Assembly (NCBI RefSeq): GCF_004348975.1
Contig: NZ_SMFP01000001.1
Span: forward strand, 318,701 to 382,700
Length of the DNA: 64,000 nucleotides
Direction of reading: 5' to 3'
Source of the DNA: Antarcticimicrobium sediminis
GTDB taxonomy: Bacteria > Pseudomonadota > Alphaproteobacteria > Rhodobacterales > Rhodobacteraceae
Positions within the stretch are counted from its first letter, which is position 1, and each line of letters starts with the position of its first letter. Both the position numbers and the translations under genes were made by a program. This document shows positions 32,157-41,012 of the stretch, one piece after another. The notes beneath the pieces were generated by a model. It saw only the letters and a program-made list of their open reading frames with translations. It was not told where the DNA came from and did not search any database.

Positions 32157-33308
32157 TCACTCCCCTTTGCCCAGCAGCCCGGCCAGCGCCTGATCGCGGT
32201 TCGCCTCAGCCCGACTCATGCGCCTGACGTCAGTGACGACGATGCCCTCACCACGCCGTGCGGCTTTGACCACAAGAACTGTGCCGGACTCGCCCGGGAT
32301 ATCCTGAACAAAGATCAGGCTGCGCGGGCTATCCTGCGCCCGCAGCGCCGCCCGCCCCACCGCCTGCTGCGCCAGCGCATAATCCGCAGCGGTCAGGTCC
32401 GGATATGCGCGCAACTGCTTTTGCGCGGTCTCAGCGGTGAGATCCGCGACCAGGCGCGGACTGCCGATCGCCTTGGCATCCTCGGGCGTCAATCGCAGCA
32501 GCGGCCAAATGCCGTTGGGTGACTGGAACCAGTCCCAGAAGCTGCCCTGGGCAATCCAGTTCTGGATCAGGTCGATCGAGGGGCGCTCGGGGAGCGTATC
32601 GAGTTTGTCGCGCAGAGAGAGGATCGTATCGGTTGCGGACGAACCAGGGGAATAGTCCCAGCCCTTGCCGATGCCCTTGGGCGCGCTGGTCTTCGGATCG
32701 AGCTGTTCCCAGCCCGGCTGCAACTCCAGAGATGGATCGCCGCCGACCCGCTTTGCGCCCTCGATCGAGCGTGCCCCGATGACGTAGCAGCTGCAGCCCC
32801 AGCCATTAGGGGGGAAGTGGGTATCCCAGAACGGATGATCGGCCGGCAGGATCAGACCATCCCAAGCCAGGTGATGCAGGCGAGGATGTGCGGAGCCGCC
32901 GTGGCGGTAAACGTAATACTTGAACCCACCCTCGCGCAGCTGCGCCAGCCGCCCGGCTGAATAGGTGGTGGCGGCATTGGTGCGATAGATCACGCGGGTG
33001 CGCCATGCCTCGCCAGCCTTGGTGCCCTCGCCGGTCCAGTTGTACCAGCCATTCTTCTCGACGATCGAGCGGAAGTCGCGGCGGAACTCTTCCAGGCTGC
33101 GCCCCTCTGCGATGCTCTTGTCGACGGCCTGCGCCAGATCCGCGAGCAGATCGGCCTTCGTCGCCCCGGCCACCATGAAGGCGCGGTCATGCGCGTTGTG
33201 GCGAATGTCGTCCCAGGCAGTGGTGGGCACAAGTTCGCCAAGCCGCAGCCGATAGGCCGCGACCTGTTCGGCGAAGGGGCGGCGGAACGTGGCGACGACG
33301 TCAGCCAC
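32157..33308 (-). CDS. Head morphogenesis protein, Mu gpF / SPP1 gp7 family
   Basis: A 383-residue minor head protein. The family core is RTRVIYRTNAATTYSAGRLAQLREGG...YVYRHGGSAHPRLHHLAWDGLILPADHPFWDTHFPPNGWGCSCYV (histidine/cysteine-rich end). A GTG at 33308 overlapping the portal stop (GTGGCTGA) is the likeliest start; an ATG ten codons earlier is also open. It associates with the portal in the procapsid. Confidence 0.92.
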   Translation of the reverse strand: MADVVATFRRPFAEQVAAYRLRLGELVPTTAWDDIRHNAHDRAFMVAGATKADLLADLAQAVDKSIAEGRSLEEFRRDFRSIVEKNGWYNWTGEGTKAGEAWRTRVIYRTNAATTYSAGRLAQLREGGFKYYVYRHGGSAHPRLHHLAWDGLILPADHPFWDTHFPPNGWGCSCYVIGARSIEGAKRVGGDPSLELQPGWEQLDPKTSAPKGIGKGWDYSPGSSATDTILSLRDKLDTLPERPSIDLIQNWIAQGSFWDWFQSPNGIWPLLRLTPEDAKAIGSPRLVADLTAETAQKQLRAYPDLTAADYALAQQAVGRAALRAQDSPRSLIFVQDIPGESGTVLVVKAARRGEGIVVTDVRRMSRAEANRDQALAGLLGKGE

Positions 33309-34944
33309 TTTCCTGCTCCACCGCCGCGCGGCCACCAAGATCGGCGGCAGTCAGCGCCTGGGCCATCACTTGCACCAGGTCATCGGCATCGAGATCCGGG
33401 AAGCCTGCGAGCAGCATTTCGCGGAACTCTTCGATCGAGCGGGCCGCGCCCATCATCGCCTCGATCTGTCCCAGCATCGCCTCCATGTGCGGCGCGGCCT
33501 CTTTCGCCAGCCGATCGGATAAAAGCTCCTCCGGGGCTTCGGACGCTGAGCGGCCCGCTGAGGCACCTTCCGCCGCGAGAGCGGTCAGCGGTCCCGCGCG
33601 GCCCGAGAGGGTATTAAATGGGTATTTAACGGCGCTCTGGAGAGAGATATCGCCGGTTCCGGGCGGTGCAACTTGCGGCTTCGGGTCGGATTGGGGCGAC
33701 GGCCCGAGGATTTCGTCACCATCGTCGGGTGCGGACAGGCCGAACTTTGCGCGGATCTCGGATTGGCGCACGCGAAGGCCGCGCTCCACCAATGGGGCCA
33801 GCGCCGTGGAGAAGGCGGCGAGGTCCTCCTCGTCCGGCCGGGCGATCACGAGACGCGGATAGACCTTCTGCGGACCGTATTCGAGCTGAACCCATGGCCG
33901 GATCAGATCCCGGTTCAGAATGGCCGCGAGCTTGATGCAGTCGGCGCGCTCGATATCCTCCTGCACCTCGCGGTGTTCCTTGCCGGACCCCAGACCGCCG
34001 GTGACGGCATCGGTGGTCGCGGTCTGGCCTAGCACTGCTTTGGAGATCTGCTTGTCGAGCCAGTCGGAGCGCTCGAGGTAGAGCTGGTGCGCCGCCCCGA
34101 TGTTGCCGCCCTCGATAAAATCGATCGTCATCGACTCGGGGATGATCGCCGCGCAATCGCCGGCGATGTTGGAGACCGCCCGGAACAGCGTGTCGCGATC
34201 GGCCTCGCTGGCCCCGGCGCCGAATTTACCGACCCGCAGCGGCTGGCCATAGGTCTGGGTGAAGATCGCCCAGTCGCGCTGGGTGTAGGCCTTGAACATC
34301 CAGCCCCAGCTGGCGACCCGGGCGAGACCGGAGCGCGCGACCAGGCCGGACTTCGCTTTCATCGCCGCGAAGATGAACTTGAACCCATCGAGCGGGCGCT
34401 CCTGACCGTTTTCATCGATCAGCAGCGGGGTGGCCAGATTATGGCGCTCGAACCGGAACCAGCGCGGGTCGCGCCATTCCAGCCGCGACGGCATCCACTG
34501 CCCCTCGGAGCGCTCCCAGATGATCTCGGTGAAGGAGTACCCCTTGCCCAAGGCGTCGAGGATGTCGAAGATCTCGTCGGCCAGCTCGTCGCGATCGAGC
34601 CAGTTGCGCACCATCTCGGCCATATTCTCATCCGCCGGGGACTCGCCCCCGGGCTTTACGGTGATCTCGATCTGGCTGACCGAGCGTTTCCGGGTGCCGA
34701 TGACCCCAAGGTAATGCGGATCGCGTTCCTCGATCGTCTCGGCCAGCTCCAGATAGCGCAGCGGATCACCAAGATCAGCCTCGCGCAGGATCGCGGCCAG
34801 CCGCAGCGGGTTCAGCCCATCCGCCGGATATCCCGAGATCGGGGAGCGCACCCCGCCGATGGTGGGGGCGGCAACCTCCTGCGTGAGCTGCATGCGCTGA
34901 ACCGGGTTGCCGAAGCGGTCGAGCAGTTTCGGTTTATTGGCCAT
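33301..34944 (-). CDS. Portal protein, DUF935 (Mu gp29-like)
   Basis: A 547-residue portal subunit: YPADGLNPLRLAAILREADLGDPLRYLELAETIEERDPHYLGVIGTRKRSVSQIEITVKPG and YGQPLRVGKFGAGASEADRDTLFRAVSNIAGDCAAIIPESMTIDFIEG are characteristic of DUF935/Mu gp29. It forms the dodecameric DNA channel in the capsid vertex. Between the terminase and the head morphogenesis gene. Confidence 0.95.
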   Translation of the reverse strand: MANKPKLLDRFGNPVQRMQLTQEVAAPTIGGVRSPISGYPADGLNPLRLAAILREADLGDPLRYLELAETIEERDPHYLGVIGTRKRSVSQIEITVKPGGESPADENMAEMVRNWLDRDELADEIFDILDALGKGYSFTEIIWERSEGQWMPSRLEWRDPRWFRFERHNLATPLLIDENGQERPLDGFKFIFAAMKAKSGLVARSGLARVASWGWMFKAYTQRDWAIFTQTYGQPLRVGKFGAGASEADRDTLFRAVSNIAGDCAAIIPESMTIDFIEGGNIGAAHQLYLERSDWLDKQISKAVLGQTATTDAVTGGLGSGKEHREVQEDIERADCIKLAAILNRDLIRPWVQLEYGPQKVYPRLVIARPDEEDLAAFSTALAPLVERGLRVRQSEIRAKFGLSAPDDGDEILGPSPQSDPKPQVAPPGTGDISLQSAVKYPFNTLSGRAGPLTALAAEGASAGRSASEAPEELLSDRLAKEAAPHMEAMLGQIEAMMGAARSIEEFREMLLAGFPDLDADDLVQVMAQALTAADLGGRAAVEQESG

Positions 34945-34953
34945 TGAAGGTTC

Positions 34954-35208
34954 CTATTTGGTCTCGTTACCGGGCAGGCCGGTGGCCATCGCAGCATCCC
35001 ATCCGTCATTGTGACCGATGATGTACTGGCGGTCGGAATGCATCCGTTCGATTTCCATCGCCTGCTCTTTCAGCTTTTTGCTCACCTGATCGAGAATGTG
35101 CGCGTGGAGGCCCATCGCTGCCAGCCCCTCACGTATCTTGTGCAGATCTTGGCACATGACATGCACTGCGGCATCCTTTGGGATATTCAGTTTCACAGTG
35201 TCAGCCAT
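34954..35208 (-). CDS. Small phage protein of unknown function
   Basis: An 84-residue, mostly helical, charged protein (KIREGLAAMGLHAHILDQVSKKLKEQAMEIERM). Its ATG overlaps the terminase stop by one base, and it ends 9 bp before the portal gene. The segment could be a coiled coil. I do not recognise a family. Confidence 0.65.
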   Translation of the reverse strand: MADTVKLNIPKDAAVHVMCQDLHKIREGLAAMGLHAHILDQVSKKLKEQAMEIERMHSDRQYIIGHNDGWDAAMATGLPGNETK

Positions 35209-36884
35209 CAGACGAAGCCCCGCATCCCGGCCCCGAGCGGCGGCGTCCACCAGCCGCGCCCATCCTCGTGATCCGGATCGTTGAACGCATCAACGGCACC
35301 GTCGCGCGCCTCGCCCAGCCCGCGATAGCCGTACTCGGTGTAATCCTGACGGCTGGCGAAATACCCCAGCGCGCAGGCGATGGCGCTGTCGGCGTGACGG
35401 TCAAACCCGTCCGATCCCTTGAACCGGAAATCACGCGGCACCCGGATGATGCCATCGACGAACTGCAGCGCCTGGTGATCGGCCAAGACATCGGCATGCG
35501 CCGGCAGCAGCACCGTCTTGTCGCCAAAAGCCTCGATATAGGCCGGCATCTCGCGCGCATACCATTCGCGGCTGAAAGCCACTTCGATGATCCGCTCGCC
35601 ATAGCGCTGCGCGGCCTTCTCGGCGAGATAGGCCCCGTTGCCGGTCTTATCCATCGCGCCCTTGGCAAAGCGCGGGATCATATCGCAGACGTAAAACAAG
35701 ATATCGCGCTGCTGATCAAAGGGGATGTTGCGCAGCTCCACGACCAGCTTGGCTCGGCGTACCAGATCCGCGCTCTGCTCAAAAATGACGATGTCGGTGA
35801 CGTCACCCGATCGGGCAAAGTCTTCGCCCATGAAGTGCTGAAGGTTTTCATCCAGTGCTTTCAACACCGGTTTCAGGTGGGTTTCACACCACTGTAATGC
35901 CTTGGCCTTGCGGGTCTCGTCCGGGGCGTTCTTGAAGTCATCGCCCTGCGACCAGCGATGCAGCGGGATGTTCTGCCCCATGCAGGCCTCGATCTGCACG
36001 CGGGTCAGTGCCGCGCCTTCCATCTCGGCCGGGATCGCGTCGAGTTCCTGACGCATCGCCGCGGTGCGCGCGCCGTAGGAGCCTCGGATATTGGCTTCCC
36101 ACGCGTCCTGCGCCTCTTGGCTCCATGGCGTGCCCTTCATCAGGCAGACGCGCCGGAACAGCCCGTTCTGCACCGCCAGGGCAAATGGCATGTGATGGAC
36201 GTGGAACGGGTTCTTGCCCGCATGGGCCTCGCGGATCAGCTCGTTGAACGGGTTCAGGTGGCCGTTGTGTGTGGAGATTACCCGTACCTTGCCGCCCCAG
36301 ATCAGCAGGGCGTTCACGGCGTCGATCACCTCGCGCACGTCCCGGTGGAATGCCGCCTCGTCGATCACGACCACGCCCTGAAGGCCCCGGATATTTGCCG
36401 GGTTCGACGACAGCGCCTCAACCCGAAACCCACTGGCGAAGCTGCAGCGATAGGCGCTGATGTCCTTCGAGGTGCCGTCGGCGCGCTCATCCTTGAAGAT
36501 GAACTCCTCGATCTTGACCAGCTCACCGGCGATTACCTTGGCGAAATGCGCCACGTAGCCGATGAACTCGCGGCCCTTGTCTTTGGTGTCGCCGATATAG
36601 AACACGTTGGAGCCGTCTGCCTTGCGGTTGCTGGCAGCGATGATCGTGTCATCCAGCGCCTCGGCGAAGGTAATGCCGGTGCGTCGCCCCTTCTCCGCGA
36701 TCTTGAGCTCGCTCTTGTCCTCCAGCCACTCTTTCTGATGCGCCATAAGGATGCCCTCAGACAGCGGGTTCAGATCCTCGGGGATCTCCGCACCGCGCGG
36801 CAGCTCCTGCGGCAGGTCATCGGGCGATCGCGTCAGGATCGGCGTGGTCGGGGCGGTATTGGCGATGGGCTGGGTGCTGGTCAT
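35208..36884 (-). CDS. Terminase large subunit, Mu gp28-like
   Basis: A 558-residue packaging ATPase/nuclease. The N-terminal EWLEDKSELKIAEKGRRTGITFAEALDDTIIA is the gp28-type nucleotide-binding opening; LQGVVVIDEAAFHRD is the Walker B/catalytic acid block; the C-terminal DRHADSAIACALGYFAS is the nuclease end. Start at 36884 (MTSTQPIAN) overlaps the upstream gene's stop, which is preferred to an ATG eight codons earlier. Partner of the DUF3486 small subunit. Confidence 0.93.
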   Translation of the reverse strand: MTSTQPIANTAPTTPILTRSPDDLPQELPRGAEIPEDLNPLSEGILMAHQKEWLEDKSELKIAEKGRRTGITFAEALDDTIIAASNRKADGSNVFYIGDTKDKGREFIGYVAHFAKVIAGELVKIEEFIFKDERADGTSKDISAYRCSFASGFRVEALSSNPANIRGLQGVVVIDEAAFHRDVREVIDAVNALLIWGGKVRVISTHNGHLNPFNELIREAHAGKNPFHVHHMPFALAVQNGLFRRVCLMKGTPWSQEAQDAWEANIRGSYGARTAAMRQELDAIPAEMEGAALTRVQIEACMGQNIPLHRWSQGDDFKNAPDETRKAKALQWCETHLKPVLKALDENLQHFMGEDFARSGDVTDIVIFEQSADLVRRAKLVVELRNIPFDQQRDILFYVCDMIPRFAKGAMDKTGNGAYLAEKAAQRYGERIIEVAFSREWYAREMPAYIEAFGDKTVLLPAHADVLADHQALQFVDGIIRVPRDFRFKGSDGFDRHADSAIACALGYFASRQDYTEYGYRGLGEARDGAVDAFNDPDHEDGRGWWTPPLGAGMRGFV

Positions 36885-36885
36885 C

Positions 36886-37182
36886 TCAGCACGCCTGCCA
36901 ATAGCCATCGATCAGCCAGCCATGCCAGCCGCAGTCGATCCGATTCACCGAAGGGCTCAGCGTCGGATCATTGAGCGATCCGTTCCAGTTCCAGCTCGGG
37001 CTCTCAGCAGGCTTGTGGCGGATGCCCACGGGGATACGCACGGGTGTGCCGCAGCCGCAGGGGCAATAGAACCACAACGCCGCCGCCTCTTCGCTACCTT
37101 GTGTGAGGTCGAAGAACGTCGATCCCGGCAGCCGCTCCTGGCGGAACCTCTGCGCATCGCGATAGCGGATGGCGCGGATCAT
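36886..37182 (-). CDS. DUF6527-like small phage protein
   Basis: A 98-residue protein. WFYCPCGCGTPVRIPVGI contains a C-x-C-x-C cluster that may bind metal, and PSWNWNGSLNDPTLSPSVNRIDCGWHGWLIDGYW is the conserved end of DUF6527. Found between the small and large terminase genes. Function unknown. Confidence 0.75.
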   Translation of the reverse strand: MIRAIRYRDAQRFRQERLPGSTFFDLTQGSEEAAALWFYCPCGCGTPVRIPVGIRHKPAESPSWNWNGSLNDPTLSPSVNRIDCGWHGWLIDGYWQAC

Positions 37183-37376
37183 GTGCGCGCCTCCCGGACT
37201 CGGAACAGGTAAGGCTTCTCCTGCCACCACGCCAATGTGCAGATGATGCCATGATGATCGAACCGCTCACGCCGCCCGAACAGCAATGCCGCGAGAATGG
37301 GGCGCAGTGCCCCCTTGCGCCAGTTCAGATCGCCGACCAGAACCTTGGTGCCATTTGCCATACCGGACTCGCTCAT
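37179..37376 (-). CDS. Small phage protein of unknown function
   Basis: A 65-residue basic protein (GTKVLVGDLNWRKGALRPILAALLFGRRERFDHHG...) overlapping its neighbours by 4 bp on each side, which supports translation. No family recognised. Confidence 0.55.
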   Translation of the reverse strand: MSESGMANGTKVLVGDLNWRKGALRPILAALLFGRRERFDHHGIICTLAWWQEKPYLFRVREART

Positions 37377-37954
37377 ACCTCCAGCCCCAGAACCTTGCGG
37401 CGCATGAAGTCCGCCTGATCCTCGGACAGGCCGGCCTCGGAGATCGCGCCGGTCATCCGGTCTGACATTTCGGCCTCGGCCTCCTGGCGGGCCTCGAGCG
37501 CGACGCGTTTGCGTTCTTCGACCATCAGCTTCTCGCGGATGCCGGAGCTGGACATCACGTCCTTCAGCATCTTGCCGAGGAAGTGCAGCTCGCGCGGGTC
37601 GATCTCGCCGCCATCCTTCAGCATCTGCGACTGCATGACCTTGAAGGCCAGCGTGGTGATCATTTGGAACAGCACGTTGTGGCGCTGCGCCTCTTCCTCC
37701 AGCCCGTTGTCATTCATCCACGACGCGGCCCATGCACTGGCCTCGTCCTGGAACTTTACGAACTCGGCATATTCCTGGCCGAAGGCATGGATCGCGCTCT
37801 TGCCGATGCGCAGCTCGAGCCCTTCCTCTTCCAGACGGAAATTCAGCGCCTCGGACAACTCGACGTAGTCCGCAAAGCCGCGAACCTTCAGCTCTTCCTG
37901 AAGCCAAGACTTCAGCTCGGGCGGCAGCAGATCAACCTTGCGTGGCGGCGGCAT
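37373..37954 (-). CDS. Terminase small subunit, DUF3486 (Mu gp27-like)
   Basis: A 193-residue protein beginning PPRKVDLLPPELKSWLQEELKVRGFADYVELSEALN, a strong DUF3486 (Mu gp27) signature with the helix-turn-helix-like DNA-recognition part, followed by helices (DEASAWAASWMNDNGLEEEAQRHNVLFQMI). It recognises the packaging start and feeds the large subunit. Confidence 0.93.
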   Translation of the reverse strand: MPPPRKVDLLPPELKSWLQEELKVRGFADYVELSEALNFRLEEEGLELRIGKSAIHAFGQEYAEFVKFQDEASAWAASWMNDNGLEEEAQRHNVLFQMITTLAFKVMQSQMLKDGGEIDPRELHFLGKMLKDVMSSSGIREKLMVEERKRVALEARQEAEAEMSDRMTGAISEAGLSEDQADFMRRKVLGLEV

Positions 37955-37957
37955 CTC

Positions 37958-38257
37958 TCAGCGCCTCGCACTGGGGCGCTGGATTTCCGGGTGCATCGCC
38001 CGGCCGCGCGCGATCTCCACACCGCTTTGGGTCGCCTCGACCACGACGAAACCGTCATTGTCCTGGTTGGTGACAAAGCCGTTGTCCGCGAGCCAGACCA
38101 CCTCGGTCACAACCTGGGATCGGCTGGATGTCACGCCCACCCCATCCAGCACATCGGTCAGAATGGAGGCATTCGAGGTGTAATCCGTACAGCCTTCCAG
38201 ATGGCGCAGGATCGCCAGCCGACGATGTTTGCGAAGGGTGTCACTATAGCCGCTCAT
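37958..38257 (-). CDS. Mu gp26-like protein with winged-helix features
   Basis: A 99-residue protein (KHRRLAILRHLEGCTDYTSNASILTDVLDGVGV...VVTEVVWLADNGFV...VEATQSGVEIARGRAMHPEIQRP) matching the small gp26-type phage protein with a winged-helix look. In Mu it lies between gp25 and the small terminase, as here. Function not established. Confidence 0.8.
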   Translation of the reverse strand: MSGYSDTLRKHRRLAILRHLEGCTDYTSNASILTDVLDGVGVTSSRSQVVTEVVWLADNGFVTNQDNDGFVVVEATQSGVEIARGRAMHPEIQRPSARR

Positions 38258-38595
38258 TTCGAGGCTCCGTTTAGGAGGTGATCTTCATGGCGCGAGACGA
38301 TCTGCTCGAGCCGCTCCATCACCTTGTTGTTGCCGGTCATCACGGCCTGCATCGTGTTCAGCGCGCCGGTCTGGCGCTCGATCGCCAGCTGCAGCTCGTG
38401 GAGGTGTTCCTTGTTCGGCATCGCGCCCAAGGTTTGCTCGACCGCTGACAGTCTCGAATCGAGCGTTTCCATTCTTTTGCGGCCAGCCCGAAACAGCTCA
38501 TCAACAGCGCTGCGCCGGGTGCGATACCAGGTGAACGCGATGGCCAGGACCGAGACGATCAACGGCAGGGTGACTGTGGTATCCAGATCAAACAT
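38254..38595 (-). CDS. DUF2730 family protein, Mu gp25-like
   Basis: A 113-residue protein: one N-terminal membrane helix (about residues 8-24, LPLIVSVLAIAFTWYRTRR) and a long coiled-coil (AVDELFRAGRKRMETLDSRLSAVEQTLGAM...). This is the DUF2730/gp25 layout, spanning the inner membrane next to the lysis genes. It may assist lysis; unproven. Confidence 0.82.
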   Translation of the reverse strand: MFDLDTTVTLPLIVSVLAIAFTWYRTRRSAVDELFRAGRKRMETLDSRLSAVEQTLGAMPNKEHLHELQLAIERQTGALNTMQAVMTGNNKVMERLEQIVSRHEDHLLNGASK

Positions 38596-38609
38596 CCCGG
38601 TCCGGCCTC

Positions 38610-39026
38610 TCAGCGCGCCGAGGTCTGGATATCGCCTGTGTCAGCGATCTCGGCGCCGATCTCCGGGGCATCAACGCCGACCCATGGCATGGCGCTCAAC
38701 GCATCTTGCAGCTTCGCCTGCGCCATGTCTGCCAGATCCATTTCGGAAAGGCCGAACCGTTTGATTGCATCCGGTGCGCCGCGCTGTACGGCGTGGCTGA
38801 CGGCAGCCGCGATTGCCTGCTTGTTGGTCACACCCTTGGACAGCGCTGCCGTGATCCCCGTCATCAGCGCAGAGTGCAGCGTCTCGCGGTGGCGGGCTTC
38901 GATCTCGATCCCCCAGCGCTCTTTGGCGACGCCAGTCAGGCGGATCAGCAGCACCCCAAGCAGGGCGGACACCACCTGCAGCACGACAGGCATCAGCGGG
39001 GCCAGTAGATCGGAAAACGCGTTCAT
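38610..39026 (-). CDS. Phage holin-like protein (LLH/holin_6 type)
   Basis: A 138-residue protein with an N-terminal hydrophobic helix (LLAPLMPVVLQVVSALLGVLLIRLTG), then KERWGIEIEARHRETLHSALMTGITAALSKG and a helical tail with an amphipathic KQAIAAAVSHAVQRGAPDAIKRF. This is the LLH holin-like layout. Directly after the endolysin gene, it probably times membrane permeabilisation. Confidence 0.75.
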   Translation of the reverse strand: MNAFSDLLAPLMPVVLQVVSALLGVLLIRLTGVAKERWGIEIEARHRETLHSALMTGITAALSKGVTNKQAIAAAVSHAVQRGAPDAIKRFGLSEMDLADMAQAKLQDALSAMPWVGVDAPEIGAEIADTGDIQTSAR

Positions 39027-39027
39027 C

Positions 39028-39948
39028 TCAGAAACTCCTCAGGAAGGTTGCCAGCCCGGGCATGCGGGTCTGGATTTTGGCGGCGATGGCGTCGCGATAG
39101 GAATAGGCGAGCCAGGCAAGTCGCAGCGCGCCCAGAATGCCAACGCCGGTGCTGGTCCACTCGACAGCCGGCAGGCTGGAGATCACGTCGCCCAGAACAT
39201 CGGTCTGCACCCCGGCCGCGCTGCCCGTGGCGGTGGCCGTCACGGCGGCGGCGGTGACGGTCTTCGCGCTGGCGTCGATGCGGCGTTGCAGGGTTGAGAG
39301 CGTCGCCTTGCCGATGATGCCATCGGCGGTCAGGTCGTGATCGCTCTGAAACACGATCACCGCTGATTTCTCGACGCCACGGGTGTCGCTTCCGGGCTCA
39401 TAGCCCAGCTTGGAAAACGCGGCGCGGATTTCCTCGATCTCGCGGGGCTGGACCGGCAGAACGACCTTCGCGAGCCCGCGCGCTGGGTTGAGGCCGGGAT
39501 CGCCCTCATAGACACCGTAGCGGATCAGGTTGCATTCCTCGGCGCGGCGACGCGTCAGGCCGGGCAGCACCCGGCCGCCCCCCTTCACCCAAAGCATGAT
39601 CTTGGACCGCATGCCGGGCCAGTCCTTGTCGCGCCAGCGCGCGACCCAGCTCGCCTTGGTGATCGCGCCGGTGTTCCAGTGGAAGCTGACGCCGCCGTCC
39701 ATCTCGTGTTGGTTGGCGCCCGGCATCGCTTTGGCGACGGCTGGCTCGTAATTGCGGGAGAGTGCGGTTGCGGTCAGCGCGCGGGACTGATCGAGGGTGA
39801 TGGTCATGCCCGACTTGGGGGTGATGACACCCGAGGCTGCGGTGAGCCCCGGACCGATCGTCCAGATCCCGACTGGATCGCGATAGGCCTTGAGCACCAC
39901 CCCTTCGTGGCGCTCAAGAAATGCGATGCCTTTTGTGCTGGTGTTCAT
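39028..39948 (-). CDS. Endolysin: GH24 lysozyme with peptidoglycan-binding domain and C-terminal membrane helix
   Basis: A 306-residue phage lysozyme. The catalytic triad is E15 (LERHEG), D24 and T30 (AYRDPVGIWTIGPG), with T4-lysozyme spacing. A peptidoglycan-binding domain spans about residues 185-230 (SDTRGVEKSAVIVFQSDHDLTADGIIGKATLSTLQR), and a hydrophobic segment follows near 262-284 (STGVGILGALRLAWLAY). There is no N-terminal signal peptide; the C-terminal hydrophobic helix is unusual for GH24 endolysins and may tether the enzyme. Confidence 0.9.
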   Translation of the reverse strand: MNTSTKGIAFLERHEGVVLKAYRDPVGIWTIGPGLTAASGVITPKSGMTITLDQSRALTATALSRNYEPAVAKAMPGANQHEMDGGVSFHWNTGAITKASWVARWRDKDWPGMRSKIMLWVKGGGRVLPGLTRRRAEECNLIRYGVYEGDPGLNPARGLAKVVLPVQPREIEEIRAAFSKLGYEPGSDTRGVEKSAVIVFQSDHDLTADGIIGKATLSTLQRRIDASAKTVTAAAVTATATGSAAGVQTDVLGDVISSLPAVEWTSTGVGILGALRLAWLAYSYRDAIAAKIQTRMPGLATFLRSF

Positions 39949-40013
39949 GCTGGCCCCGGAGATGAGAGGGGCCGTATTTGCCCCATGGCTTCAGGACCAT
40001 TGTCGGGCGTCGC

Positions 40014-40032
40014 GCGTGTTCAAAACACACGC
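40014..40032 (-). promoter_or_regulatory. Dyad symmetry upstream of the late genes
   Basis: GCGTGT (40014-40019) and ACACGC (40027-40032) form a 6-bp inverted repeat in the 97-bp gap between the Mor-like gene and the endolysin. It could be an activator-binding dyad of a late promoter or a short terminator. No T run follows on the minus strand, which favours a protein-binding site. Confidence 0.3.
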
Positions 40033-40045
40033 AAGGTCTTGTGGG

Positions 40046-40423
40046 TCAGTCGAGCGGAAGGTTGGGCTGGCGGGGATCTGGCTGCGCTATGGCCGATTGT
40101 CCGGCCAGATATTTGCGCACGGTCACATCCGTGGTGTGCAGTTTGCGCGCGATTTCTGCCACGGGCAAGCCTTTTGCCTTCAGCACCCGCGCAATCCATG
40201 GTTTTGCCGTCGGGATCCTGCTTGGCAGCTCATCCGCCACCCGTGCCAGCGCCTCGGCCTTATCCTGCCCCACGACCTGCACCAGGCGCGAGCGGCCCTT
40301 CGGGGATTTGGCGATATAAAGTTCGGCCCCGCCCAGTTCGAGCAGGAAGGCAAGCGCGCCGTCCTGCCCAAGCACGCGAACATAGGGCGCGATATGCGCG
40401 GGCGGCCGCACCAGTTCAGTCAT
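40046..40423 (-). CDS. Mor/C-like transcription activator candidate
   Basis: A 125-residue protein. The middle has FLLELGGAELYIAKSPKGRSRL, like the GG..YIP dimerisation strand of Mor/C activators, and the C-terminal WIARVLKAKGLPVAEIARKLHTTDVTVRKYLAG is a helix-turn-helix with Mor-like placement. It lies just before the lysis/morphogenesis block, where Mu has Mor and C, so it probably switches on late transcription. Family match is by pattern, so moderate confidence. Confidence 0.55.
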   Translation of the reverse strand: MTELVRPPAHIAPYVRVLGQDGALAFLLELGGAELYIAKSPKGRSRLVQVVGQDKAEALARVADELPSRIPTAKPWIARVLKAKGLPVAEIARKLHTTDVTVRKYLAGQSAIAQPDPRQPNLPLD

Positions 40424-41012
40424 CGAACTTCTCGCTTTCGTTGCCCCAGACGTCGTGCCCCTCCCACGCCTCACGGGCGAAGAGCTCGCAGGCATGGGCC
40501 CGGGGCAGCAGCTGCTCGGTGACCTGGCGCATTTCGGGGGGCTTGCGGGAATGCTCGCGCCGGATCGACTCGATCCCGTCCGGGATCTCCTCGGGCGAGA
40601 GGATCACGTTTCGCACCGAGCGCGAGGCGATCTGCGGCGCGCCGATCTTGCCGACGAGATATGGCTCGGTCGAAGAGCGCAGCACATAACCTGTTCCGAA
40701 GGCGGACTTGCCGGTCTTCGTGACCTTGTGCCAGGACCCGCCGGTGACATAGGAAAATCCCCACGCCTGCATCACCTCCAGCGCCTGCCGCAGATGCGGC
40801 CAGGTGGACCAGAGAAACAGGTAGCAGTCGGGCCCAGCCAGCTGCGACACCGGCAGGGCCTTGATATCGTCCAGATCCATGGTCTGGTAATGCGCCTCAG
40901 GGCTTTTCGCGAGGCCATTGTCGGACCGCATGGCATAGGCCCATGCCGGATCGGCGATGATGCGCCCGTATTTCATCGGGGTGAGGCTGCCGAAGGGCCA
41001 CGGGGTGATCAT
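40416..41012 (-). CDS. MT-A70 family DNA N6-adenine methyltransferase
   Basis: A 198-residue enzyme with KYGRIIADPAWAY, a DPAW variant of the DPPW catalytic motif (D21-W24), then LFLWSTWPHLRQALEVMQAWGFSYVTGGSWHKVTKTGKSAFGTGYVLRSSTEPYLVGKIG, the usual MT-A70 core and S-adenosylmethionine-binding region. No restriction partner is present, so it may protect phage DNA from host restriction, as Mom does in Mu by another chemistry. Overlaps both neighbours by a few bases. Confidence 0.88.
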   Translation of the reverse strand: MITPWPFGSLTPMKYGRIIADPAWAYAMRSDNGLAKSPEAHYQTMDLDDIKALPVSQLAGPDCYLFLWSTWPHLRQALEVMQAWGFSYVTGGSWHKVTKTGKSAFGTGYVLRSSTEPYLVGKIGAPQIASRSVRNVILSPEEIPDGIESIRREHSRKPPEMRQVTEQLLPRAHACELFAREAWEGHDVWGNESEKFDD

